NCBI GenBank assembly: GCA_023634235.1
Contig: JAMKCF010000072.1
Coordinates: 310,001 to 374,000 of the forward strand
Length of the DNA: 64,000 nt
From: Pisaster brevispinus
Lineage: Eukaryota > Echinodermata > Asteroidea > Forcipulatida > Asteriidae
Direction of reading: 5' to 3'
A model generated the notes under the pieces. It searched no databases. It saw only the letters and a program-made list of their open reading frames with translations, and was not told where the DNA came from. The position numbers and the translations under genes are program-made. Positions 1-11,600 of the stretch are shown here, in pieces (the first letter of the stretch is position 1; each line of letters opens with the position of its first letter).

Positions 1-3000
1 CAGTTGTAGTTACATCTGCAGTTGTGGTTACATCTTCACTTGTGGTTACATTAGCTGTTGTGGTAACATCTGCAGTTGTGATAGCCTCATCTGTTGTAGT
101 TACAACGGCAGTTGTGGTAGCCTCAGCTGTTGTAGTTACATCTGAAGTAGTGGTAGCTTCAGCTGTGGTAGTTACAACTTCGGTTGTAGTAACATCTGCA
201 GTTGTGGTTAAACCAGCTGATGTGGTAACATCTGCAGTTGTGGTAGCCTCAGCTGTTGTAGTTTGATCTACAGTTGTAGTTACATCTGCAGTTTTGGTTA
301 CATCTTCAGTTGTGGTTACATCAGCTCTTGTGGTAACATCTGCAGTTCTGGTAGTCTCGTCTGTTGTAGTTACAACTGCAGTTGTCGTAGCTTCAGCTGG
401 TGTAGTTAAATCTGAAGTAGTGGTAGCTTCCGCTGTGGTAGTTACATCTTCATTTGTAGTTACATCTGCAGTTGTGGTAGCTTTAACTGGGGAAGTAACA
501 TCTGCAGGTGAAGTTACATCTGCAATTGTGGTTACACCAGCTGTTGTGGTAACTTCTGCAGTTGTGGTAGCCTCAGCTGTTGTAGTTACATCTGAAGTAG
601 TGGTAGCTTCAGCTGTGGTAGTTACAACTTCGGTTGTAGTAACATCTGCAGTTGTGGTTACACCAGCTGATGTGGTAACATCTGCAGTTGTGGTAGCCTC
701 AGCTGTTGTAGTTTGATCTACAGTTGTAGTTACATCTGCAGTTGTGGTTACATCTTCAGTTGTGGTTACATCAGCTGTTGTAGTTACATCTGAAGTAGTG
801 GTAGCTTCAGCTGTGGTAGTTACAACTTCGGTTGTAGTAACATCTGCAGTTGTGGTTACACCAGCTGATGTGGTAACATCTGCAGTTGTAGTAGCCTCAG
901 CTGTTGTAGTTACATCTGCAGTTGTGGTTACACCAGCTGTTGTGGTAATTTCTGTCGTCTTGGTAGCTTCAACTGAGGAAGTTAAATCTCCAATAGAGGT
1001 AACTTCAGCTATTGTAGTTACATCTGAAGTTGTTGTAGCTTCACCTGTTGTAGTAAGATCTTCAGTTTTAGTTACATCTGCAGTTGTGGTAGCTTCAGCA
1101 GTGGTAGTTACATCTGCAGTTGTAGTTACATCTGCAATTGTGATAACACCAGCTGTTCTGGTAATATCTGAAGTTGTGGTAGCTTCACCTATTGTAGTTA
1201 CATCTGAAGTTGTTGTAGCTTCTGCAATTGTGGTTACACCAGCTGTTGTGGTAACATCTGCAGTTGTGGTAGCCTCAGCTGTTGTAGTTACATCTGAAGT
1301 AGTGGTAGCTTCAGCTGTGGTAGTTACAACTTCGGTTGTAGTAACATCTGCAGTTGTGGTTACACCAGCTGATGTGGTAACATCTGCAGTTGTGGTAGTC
1401 TCAGCTGTTGTAGTTTGATCTACAGTTGTAGTTACATCTGCAGTTGTGGTTACATCTTCAGTTGTGGTTACATCAGCTTGTGAAGTTACATCTGCAGTTG
1501 TGGTAGCATCAGCTATTGAAGTTACATCTTCAGTTGTTGTAGCTTCAGCTGTGGTAGTTACATCTGCAGTTGTAGTGACATCTTCAGTTGTGGTTACATC
1601 AGCTGTTGTGGTAACATCTGCAGTTTTAGTAGCCTCAGCTGTTGTAGTAACATCTGCAGTTGTTGAAGCTTCAGCTGTGGTAGTTACAACTTCGGTTGTA
1701 GTTACATCTGCAGTTGTGGTTACACCAGCTGTTGTGGTAACATCTGCAGTTGTAGTAGCCTCAGCTGTTGTAGTTAGATCTACAGTTGTAGTTACATCTG
1801 CAGCTGTGGTTACATCTTCAGTTGTGCTTACATCTTCAGTTGTGGTTAGACCAGCTGTTGAGGTAACATCCGCAGTTGTGGTAGCTTCGGCTTTTGTAGT
1901 TACATACGCAGTTGTTGTAGCTACAGGTGTTGTAGTTACATCTGCAGTTGTTGTAACATCTGCAGTTGTGGTTACACCAGCTGTTGTGGTTACACCAGCT
2001 GTTGTGGGAACATCTGCAGTTGTGGTAGCCTCAGCTGTTGTAGTTACATCTGCAGTTGTTGTAGCTTTAGCTGTTGTAGTTAGATCTTCAGTTGTAGTTA
2101 CATCTGCAGTTGTGGTTACATCTTCAGTTGTGATTATATCAGCTGTTGTGGTAACATCTGCAGTTGGGGTAGCCTCATCTGTTGTAGTTACAACTGCAGT
2201 TGTGGTAGTTTCAGCTATTGTAGTTACATCTGCAGTTGTTGTAGCTTTAGCTGTTGTAGTAAGATCTTCAGTTTGAGTTACATCTGCAATTGTGGTTACA
2301 TCTGCAGTTGTGGTTACACCAGCTGTTGTGGTAATATCTGTCATTTTGGTAGCTTCAGCTGAGGTAGTTAAATCTCCAATAGTGGTAGCTTCAGCTGTTG
2401 TAATTACATCTGCAGTTGTGGTAGCTTCAGCTTGTGTAGTTACATCTGCAGTTGAGGTAGCATCAGCTATTGTAGTTACATCTTCAGTTGTTGTAGCTTC
2501 AGCTGTGGTAGTTACATCTACAGTTGTAGTGACATCTTCAGTTGTGGTTAAATCAGCTGTTGTGGTAACATCTGCAGTTGTAGTAGGCTCAGCTGTTGTA
2601 GTTATATCTGCAGTTGTGGTAGCTTCAGCTGTTGTAGCTAAATCTACAGTTGTAGTTACATCTGCAGTTGTGGTTACATCTTTAGTTGTGGTTACATCAG
2701 CTGTTGTGGTAACATCTGCAGTTGCGGTAGTCTCGTCTTTTGTAGTTACAACTTCAGTTGTCGTAGCTTCAGCTGGTGTAGTTAAATCTGAAGTAGTGGT
2801 AGCTTCCCCTGTGGTAGTTTCATGTTCGGTTGAAGTTACATCTGCAGTTGTGATTACACCAGATGTTCTAATAATATCTGAAGTTGTGGTAGCTTTAGCT
2901 CTTGTAGTTACATCTGAAGTTGTTGTAGCTCCAGCTGTTGTAGTAAGATCTTCAGTTGTATTTACATCTGCAGTTGTGGTAGCTTTAACTTTGGAAGTCA

Positions 3001-5481
3001 CATCTGCAGGTGAAGTTACATCTGCAATTGTGGTTACACCAGCTGATGTGCTAACGTCTGCAGTTGTGGTAGCCTCAGCTGTTGTAGTTAGATCTACATT
3101 TGTAGTTACATCTGCAGTTGTGGTTACATCTGCAGTTGTGGTAGCCTCATCTTTTGTAGTTTCATCTGCAGTTGTAGTAGCTTCTGATGTTGTAGTTACA
3201 TCTTCAGTTGTGGTAGCTTCAGCTGTGGTAGTTACTTCTGCAGTTGTAGTTACATCTTTAGTTGTGGTTACATCAGCTGTTGTGGTAACATCTGCAGTTG
3301 TAGTAGACTCAGCTGTTGTAGTTACATCTGCAGTTGTGGTAGCTTCAGCTGTTGTAGTTAGATCTACAGTTGTAGTTACATCTGCAGTTGTGGTTACAAC
3401 TTCAGTTGTGGTTACATGTGCAGTTGTGATTACACCATCTGTTCTGGTACTATCTGAAGTTGTGGTAGCTTTAGCTGTTGAAGTTACATCTGAAGTTGTT
3501 GTTGCTTCAGCTGTTGTAGTAAGATCTTCAGTTGTAGTTACATCTGCAGTTGTGGTAGCTTTAACTATGGAAGTTACATCTTCAGTTGTAGTTACATCTG
3601 CAATTGTGGTTACACCAGCTGTTGTGGTAACATCTGCAGTTGTGGTAGCCTCAGCTGTTGTAGTTACATCTGCAGTTGTGGAAGCTTTAACTATGGTAGT
3701 TACATCTGCAGTTGTAGTTACATCTGCAATTGTGGTTACACCAGCTGTTGAGGTAACATCGGCAGTTGTGGTAGCTTCGGCTTTTGTAGTTACATCTGCA
3801 GTTGTTGTAGCTTCAGGTGTTGTAGTTTCACCTGCCGTTGTTGTTACATCTGCAATTGTGGTTACATCAGCTGTTGTGGTAGCCTCAGCTGTTGTAACTA
3901 GATCTACAGGTGTGGTTACATCTGCAGTTGTGGTTACATCTTCAGTTGTGGTTACATCAGCTGTTGTGGTAACATCTGCAGTTGTGGTAGCCTCATCTGT
4001 TGTAGTTACAACTGCAGTTATAGTAGCTTCTGATGTTGTAGTTACATCTTCAGTTGTGGTAGCTTCAGCTGTGGTAGTTACATCTGCAGTTGTACTTACA
4101 TCTTTAGTTGTGTTTACATCAGCTGTTGTGGTAACATCTGCAGTTGTAGAAGACTCAGCTGTTGTAGTTACATCTGCAGTTGTGGTAGCTTCAGCTGTTG
4201 TAGTTAGATCTACAGTTGTAGTTACATCTGCAGTTGTGGTTACAACTTCAGTTGTGGTTACATGTGCAGCTGTGATTACACCATCTGTTCTGGTAATATC
4301 TGAAGTTGTGGTAGCTTTAGCTATTGTTGTTACATCTGAAGTTGTTGTAGCTTCAGCTGTTGTAGTAAGATCTTCAGTTGTAGTTACATCTGCAGTTGTG
4401 GTAGCTTTAACTATGGAAGTTACATCTTCAGTTGTAGTTACATCTGCAATTGTGGTTACACCAGCTGTTGAGGTAACATCCGCAGTTGTGGTAGCTTCGG
4501 CCTCTGTAGTTACATCTGCAGTTGTTGTAGCTTCAGGTGTTGTAGTTACATCTGCCGTTGTTGTTACATCTGCAATTGTGGTTACATCAGCTGTTGTGGT
4601 TGCCTCAGCTGTTGTAACTATATCTACAGGTGTAGTTACATCTGCAGTTGTGGTTACATCTTTAATTATGGTTACATCAGCTGTTGTGGTAACATATGCA
4701 GTTGTGGTAGCCTCATCCGTTGTAGTTACAACTGCAGTTGTAGTAGCTTCAGCTGTTGCAGTTACGTCTGAAGTAGTGTTAGCTTCAGCTGTGGTAGTTA
4801 AATCTTCGGTTGTAGTTACATCTGCAGTTGTGGTTACATCTGCAGTTGTGGTTACGCCAGCTGTTGTGGTAACATCTGCAGTTGTGGTAGTCTCATCTGT
4901 TGTAGTTACATCTCCAGTTGTAGCTTCCGCATTTGTGTTGACATCCACAGTTGTTGTAGTTTCGGCAGTTGTACTTACATCTGCTGTTGTTGTAGCTTGA
5001 CCTGTCTTACTTATATCTGCAGTTGTGGTAGCTTCAGCTGTTGTTGTTACATCTGCAGTTGTTGTTGCCTCAACTGTTGTAGTTAAATCTGAAGTTTTGG
5101 TAGCTTCAGCTGTTGTAGTTACATCTGCAGTTGTGGTTACATCTGCCGTTGTGGTAGCGTCAGCTGTTGTAGTTACATCTGCAGTTGTTGTAGCTTCAGC
5201 TGAATTGGTTAAACCTGCATGTGTGGTAGCTTCAGTTGTTGTAGTTACGTCTGCAGTAGTGGTAGCATCAGATGTTGTGGTAACATCTGCCGTTGTCGTA
5301 GCCTCAGCTGTTGTAGATACGTCTGCATTTGTGGTAGCTTCAGATGTTGTAGTTCCATCTGCAGTTGTGGAAGCTCCAGCCGTTGTGGTTAAATCAACAT
5401 TTGTTGTTTCGGCAGAAGTTGTCGCCTCTGCTGTTGTGGTTACATTTGCAGTTGCTATAGCCTCAGCTGTCGTATATACAT
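1..5481 (-). CDS. Mucin-like giant repeat exon A (3'-most in window, continues beyond the left edge)
   Basis: The minus strand is open from a TAA at 5492-5494 down to base 1, about 1,827 codons, with no in-frame ATG, so this is exon sequence rather than a complete gene. It reads as imperfect 6-residue units of the TTTADV/TTTAEA type. The units are more degenerate than in blocks C-E: many Ser, Pro, Lys and Arg replacements and several TTTAxL or TTSE variants. The chosen start is a candidate acceptor (TTGCAG then AT) at 5482/5481. It completes a GAT codon in phase 1 and so matches the phase-1 donor of block B. A heavily O-glycosylated secreted or surface mucin domain is inferred from composition: about half Thr, no Cys, acidic residues regularly spaced. 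The 3' end lies outside the window. The acceptor is only a candidate because its pyrimidine tract is weak. Confidence 0.7.
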
Positions 5482-8400
5482 CTGCAATTGTTTATTGTGA
5501 AACAGATCTGAATGTTTTTATACTGTATCTTTCATTTTGCTCTATAATAATCCCAGCAATCATAAATTTGCTTTTTTTATATGAGGTTGATAGTGGCTTC
5601 ATATATATCGCACATTGCTTGGCCAGTGCTTGGTAATCACATTGGGGCCTATGATACTGCTTGATTTTGCTTGATTCGAGTTCTTACTGTCTCTAGGGTA
5701 TTTTGTGAATAGCTAATAATTGTGCTTTTACAGCTCTATGAAATGTTTACCTTTTGGGAAATGAAAAGACGTTTTTTCAACTGTTTTTGATGAGTAGCGA
5801 GGATTTCACAAAATGAGTACTTTTACTGACAGCGTCCTTTTTTTAAATTGCAACTAACGTGATCACCTCCGTCTTTGTTTTTTGTATTACAAAGTGTACA
5901 AACACTGCATACTGCTTGATTAACTTATTAGTCTAAATTCAAGTTTGCCCAAAGCAACCATTTACCTTTTGTGGCCATGACGTTTAATGCGATGCCTCGA
6001 TTTGTACTTGTACATACGAAATTAACTTTTGAAAAAAAATTCACTATGTGTTTATTATTGTTGACACATCCCAATGTCGTGAATTCTTTTTGCAGTCCAC
6101 GTTGATGGTCACGTTTTCAGAATGGGGCCCTCATTGTCCATAGAGGTTTCAGTCATAATGAAGATGCATAACAGCAAGTAGATGATGAAGTGAAGACTAT
6201 AATGGGTTTCTCATGAATGTGTTAAAACAGATAACATGGATAATGAAATGATAATTAAAAAAACGAAGTAATATGTGTTATAAAGCTAGAATAACATAAT
6301 TTAACAACAACAAATTTGATGATTTATTTCACTGTTAGGCCTACTTAATAAACATATACCATGACAGATGTCCATTACCTTTTTAAAAACGTGTAACACA
6401 TCTTCATTTTAAATATCAAACTTCGCATTTCAAATGAAACAGAGTTTAAAATGCTATCTTAAGTTAACTATTCCTCTATATAACATGTTCCTTGATAAAT
6501 ATTTACGGAAAAAAATCTTTTTAAAACGAAGAATAAATTCAGGAAGAAATATATTTTGTGTAATGTTTTATCCCATTAAAAATCATTGTCTTTTATAATC
6601 TTGATACTTTGCTATGTTTGTGATTCCCCTTCAATTTCATTATTTAGTATTTATCAGTCTTCTAACCCTATCAGAGAGGCGCGGACGTTTTTATTTATGC
6701 TGCATCCGATCGCCACCAATTCTTTGCTTTTCAAAAAAAAGGTGAAACCATTAACAGAATAAATGATATTTTAAAAGAAATATATCTTAAGGAACAGTTT
6801 GCCATAAAATAAGGATTGTTTTCACTTACCAAAATTACGACTTTCTTCGGAAAAGGTGGGGGAATTGTAATGTTTGCAGAGAGAAAATCCCATAAACCAT
6901 TATAAAATCAGCTAGGCCATGTGCTTTGAAAAAAAATGAGGTGGCGAAGTTTGCGGTCCGCCCCACACAACCATAACCAACTGGTCTCCGTCATGAACAA
7001 AGCCCGGTCCTTGAAGGGTTAGTTTCTGTTTTTGTATAAGTGTTCTCTTTCATGGCTGCTTTGACTGTATGGCTATACATCTCGGTATATGTACATATCA
7101 TGTATACTGTGATTAATTTGCCTTGAAACGTTGTAATTCAGTGTTAAGAATATTGTTCATTTTTAATGCTCATAAGCACATTGTGATGGATCAGAATGAT
7201 GAGCCTCAGAAATCTATCATCAATGATTTCATTTTGTGATTGCAGCCATGGAAAAGCTTTTACCCACTACCACAACCTAAACTACCGGGTGCACATGTGC
7301 AAAGTGCTTGTGGATTTCATTTCTAAAAGTAAACTCGAAGCGTTTTCATGTGCTTTAAGTAGTAAGAAACAACTTTCATAAACGCAATGACATTATGAGT
7401 TCAGTTAAACTTTGCTTTTTAACGAGCAGTGTAACAATCGAAATTATGTTCGACCACAGATAAGGTTAGTAATTAACGTGTGTTAAGGTTAGTCGGTTGA
7501 TGGGAGGGACTGGCATTTTCTTTTGTGAAACGTGCAGTGAAAGTTAATAGGGTCGGTGATTGTTGAAACAATCTTTGCCTGTGAGCATGGCAAAGACGAA
7601 ACGATATGGATTAGATACAGCACAGCAACATTCAAAAACCGAGTGCATTTCACTCAAACAGAACGTGCATAATGGTAGCATTGTTGTTAGTGAGAGTTGA
7701 ATTAAATTGTCAGTGATGGCAGTTAAAGTTACAATGAGCAGGGAAAATAATCACGATGAAATAATGATGCCGAAAAAGTGGCAGTTTAATTTAGATTGAC
7801 AACAATGCAAGTGTTTTGAAAAATTAACGTTGATAAACGTTTATAAAAAAGTGCAAAAAAAACTAGTAATGCGTTTATATATTAAAACGTTTTTGCGGAT
7901 AATTTTGATATGGAGGTTGTAAAACAAATTTCAGAAAACTCAAAACAAAATCACGCTCATTTTTAGATCACGAAGGGCATTATAAAATTGTTAACATGAA
8001 AGTGGAGAAATGTGTTACGCGCAATAGTTAAGTGCGCATTTAACGCAAAATGAGGTTCAATTAATTCAATAGATTCAAAAGCAATTAAGTGAAGGCAATT
8101 ATTATGAAATGCTCTATTGTATTTCCGTCTGCTCACGACAACAGTTTATCTCCGGCAACAAGATGGTTTGAATTACACTATCCCTAAACTGACTAAATCT
8201 AATCCAAAGGTAAAATTCAAACTAACTTGACCAGAGATAGTTACTGCATACCATCCTAGTGTCATTTTGTAACCACTTAAATGAAATTCGGTGATACATT
8301 TATTTACACACAGCCCTGTGTTGCATACATTCTGTGGACATTCTTTTGTTCTGTGCACTTCATTGATGAAAACATCTACAGGTTCCTACAATATGAATGA

Positions 8401-8639
8401 AGCTTTTTTGTTCTTAAATCCACAATTCGTACGTAACACTTCAACAGACAAACACACGCTTTATTGCTGCGCTTTAGTGCTCTTTTTCACAGAATTCCTA
8501 GAATTACTAGAAAACTTCTTTCTTCAAAAAGGATGTGTTTAAAAGAATTGCAACGCTTCTAATAATGGTACAATTAAGATCAAAGTTACACGCTACCAAC
8601 TGTAGATGACACTATTGTAAATCTCTGTTAAATACTGAC
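5482..8639 (-). other. Putative intron between exons B and A (unrelated to the other spacers)
   Basis: This is 3.16 kb of AT-rich sequence with no copy of the 18-bp repeat and no visible similarity to the three other spacers. It is bounded by a GTCAGT donor at 8639-8634 and a TTGCAG acceptor at 5482, both phase 1. Short open frames on both strands (for example 7196-7381 and 8291-8542 on plus) have no recognisable features. Apart from the small exon candidate at 8232-8375 I see no gene, RNA or mobile element in it. Confidence 0.5.
8232..8375 (-). other. Candidate small cysteine-containing exon (speculative)
   Basis: A 144-nt stretch on the gene's strand lies between a TGTAG|AT acceptor-like site and a TCTG|GTCAAG donor-like site. 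Both are phase 1, and the length is exactly 48 codons. The translation has cysteines at positions 13, 18, 23 and 27 (C-x4-C-x4-C-x3-C, around ECPQNVCNTGLC), followed by a hydrophobic/aromatic stretch with GWYAVTIS. Cys-rich modules between mucin domains are known in other mucins, but I do not recognise this one. The donor is weak, and an open frame of this length can occur by chance. Confidence 0.18.
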
Positions 8640-8640
8640 C
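8634..8640 (-). other. 5' splice donor of exon B (G|GTCAGT)
   Basis: On the minus strand the coding sequence ...ACATCAG is followed by GTCAGT. The last exonic base is 8640, the first base of a Gly codon (phase 1). Beyond it the reading frame loses the Thr repeat and stops after about 15 codons. The context differs from the GTGAGT donors of C, D and E, so this exon end has a different origin. Confidence 0.55.
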
Positions 8641-11600
8641 TGATGTTATCTGTATATCTACTGTTGTGGTAGCTTCAGCAGTTGTTATTAAATCAGCAGT
8701 TGTTGTTGCACCAGCTGATGTAGTTACATCTGTTGTTGTGGTAGCCTGAGCTGTTGCAGTTAGGTCTGCAGTCATAGTAGCACCAGTTGTTGTAAGTAGG
8801 TCGGCAGTAGTGGTAAACTCAGCTGTAGTGGTTTCATCCACCGTAGTAGTTGAACGAGCTGTTGTAATTACATCTGCAGCTGTGGAAGTTACTTCTGATG
8901 TGGCTAAGTCTGCAGTTGTCAATTCAGCTGTTGTGTTAGCCTCATCTGTTTTAGTTACATCCGCAGTTGTTGTGACGTCAGCTAATGAAGTCAAATCAGC
9001 AGTTGTGGTAGCCTCAGATATTGTAGTAACATCAGCAGTTGTGGTTGAATCAGCTGTTTTTGTTACATCTGCAGTTGTGGTAGCACCAGCTGTTGTAGAT
9101 AAATCTGCAGTAGCTGTAGCTGCTGCGGTAATGGTAACATCTGTAATTGTAGCTTTAGCTGTTGTAGTAGCCTCAGCTGATGTAGTAATATCCGCAGTTG
9201 TGATAGCTTCAGCTATTGTGGTTACCTCTGCAGTGGTGGTAACTTCAGCTGTTGTAGTTACATCTGCACTTGTAGATGGATTTGCAGTTGTGATAGCTTC
9301 AGCAGTTGTGGTTAAATCTGCTGTTGTGGTAGCTTGAGCGTTTGTAGCTGCATCTGCAGTTGTTAATGCTTCAGCTGTAGTAGTTAAATTTACAGTTGTA
9401 GTTACATCTGCAGTTGTAGTTGCATCAGCTGTTGTGGTTACATCTGCAGTTGTGATAGCTTCAGCTGTGGAAGTTAAATCTGCAGATGTGGTAGTTTCAG
9501 CTGTTGTAGAGACATCTGCAGTTGTGATAGCTTCAGCTATTGTAGGTACATCTGCTGTGGTGGTAGTTTCAGCTGTTGTAGTTACATCTGCTCTGGAGGT
9601 AGCTTCAGCTGTTGAAGTAAAATCTACAGTTGTTGTAGCTTCAGCTGCGGTGGTTACATCTGCAGTGCTACTAGCTTCAGCTGTTGTTAGTTTTGCATTT
9701 GTGGTAACTTCAGCTGTGGTAACTTCATCTACCGTTGTGGTTACAGCAGAAGTTGTGGTTACATCTACTGTTGTGGTATCCTGAGCAGTTGTACTTATAT
9801 CTACAATTTTAGTAGCTTCAACTTTTGTAGTTACATCTTCAGTTGTAGTTACATCTGTAGTTTTTGTTAAACCAAGTGTTGTGGTAACATCTGCCGTTGT
9901 GGTAGCCTCAGCTGTTGTAGTTACATCTGCAGTTGTGGTAGCTTCAGCTGTTGTGGTGACATTCTCATTTATTGTAGTTAAGGCAGTTGTACTTGCATCT
10001 GCTGTTGTGGTAGCTTGGGCAATTGTAGTTCCATCTACAGTTGTGGTAGCTTCAGCTGTTGTAGTTACATCTGCGGTTGTGGTTACATCTGCAGTTGTGG
10101 TAGCTTTAGGTGTGGTAGTTACATCTGGAGTTGTGGAAGCTTCAGCTGTTGTAGTTACATCTGCAGTTGTGGTAGCTTCAGCTGTTGTAGTTACATCTGC
10201 AGTTGTGGTTACACCAGATGTTGTAGTTACATCTGCAGTTGTGGTTACACCAGATGTTTTGGTAACATCTGCCGTTGTGGTAGCCCCAGCTGTTGTAGTT
10301 ACATCTGCAGTTTCGGTAGCTTTAGCTGTGGTAGTTACTTTTGCAGTTGTGGTTAAACCAGCTGTTGTGGTAACATCTGCCGTAGTGGTAGCCTCAGCTG
10401 TTGTAATTACGTCTGCAGTTGTGATGACACCAGCTGTTGCGGTAACAACTACCGTTGTTGTTTCGTCAGCTGTTGTAGTTACATCTGCAGTTGTGGTAGC
10501 TTCAGCTCTTGTAGTTACATCTCCAGTTGTGTCAGCTTCAGATGTTGTATTTACATCTGCAGCCGTGGTTACACCAGCTGTTGTAGTTACATCTGCAGTT
10601 GTGGTAGCTTCAGATGTTGTAGTTAAATCTACAGTTGTGGTAGTTTCATCTGCTGCAGTTACATCTGCAGTTGTAGTTAAATCTGCAGTTGTGGTTATAC
10701 CAGCTGTTGTAGTTACATCTGCAGTTGTGGTTACACCAGATGTTGTAGTTACATCTGCAGTTGTGGTTACACCAGATGTTTTGGTAACATCTGCCGTTGT
10801 GGTAGCCCCAGCTGTTGTAGTTACATCTGCAGTTTCGGTAGCTTTAGCTGTGGTAGTTACTTTTGCAGTTGTGGTTAAACCAGCTGTTGTGGTAACATCT
10901 GCCGTAGTGGTAGCCTCAGCTGTTGTAATTACGTCTGCAGTTGTGATGACACCAGCTGTTGCGGTAACAACTACCGTTGTTGTTTCGTCAGCTGTTGTAG
11001 TTACATCTGCAGTTGTGGTAGCTTCAGCTCTTGTAGTTACATCTCCAGTTGTGTCAGCTTCAGATGTTGTAGTTACATCTGCAGCCGTGGTTACACCAGC
11101 TGTTGTAGTTACATCTGCAGTTGTGGTAGCTTCAGATGTTGTAGTTAAATCTACAGTTGTGGTAGTTTCATCTGCTGCAGTTACATCTGCAGTTGTAGTT
11201 AAATCTGCAGTTGTGGTTATACCAGCTATTGTAGTTACATCTGCAGTTGTGGTAGCTTCAGCTGTTGTAGTTATATCTACAGTTGTGGTAGCTTCAGCTG
11301 TTGTAGTTACATCTGCATTTGTAGTTAAATCAGCAGTTATAGTTGTACCAGCTGTTGCAGTTATATCTGCAATTGTGGTAGCCTGAGCAGTAGTACTTAT
11401 ATCTGCAGTTGTGGAAGCTTCAGATGTTGTAGTTACATCTGCAGATGTGTTAGCTTCAGCTGTTGTAGTTAGGTCTGCAGTTGTGGTTACACCAGCTGTT
11501 GCGGTAACATCTGGCCTTGTGGTAGCCTCAGCTGTTGGAGTTGCATCTGCGGTTGTGGTTACATCAGCAGTTGTGGTTACTTCAGCTGTGGTAGTTACAT

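Noticed and set aside
1..5494. A CRISPR-like or regulatory satellite interpretation of the arrays
   Set aside because: There are no unique spacers between repeats. Variation is codon-like, frame-preserving and continuous, which fits a coding mucin repeat.
24..5636. Long plus-strand open frames of Val/Thr/Ser/Ala repeats (VVVTSAVVVASA type), here and across all arrays
   Set aside because: They are the exact antisense of the minus-strand mucin frame. They are repeatedly cut by TGA wherever the minus strand encodes Ala-Gln-Ala, whereas the minus frame is unbroken for up to 16 kb and ends at consensus splice donors.
10015..10356. Cys/Ser/Gly-rich plus-strand frames (YICSCGSFSCCS type), also near 25804, 39671, 49007 and 50879
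   Set aside because: This is the third frame of the same 18-bp repeat. It is short and interrupted, and arises only from repeat composition.
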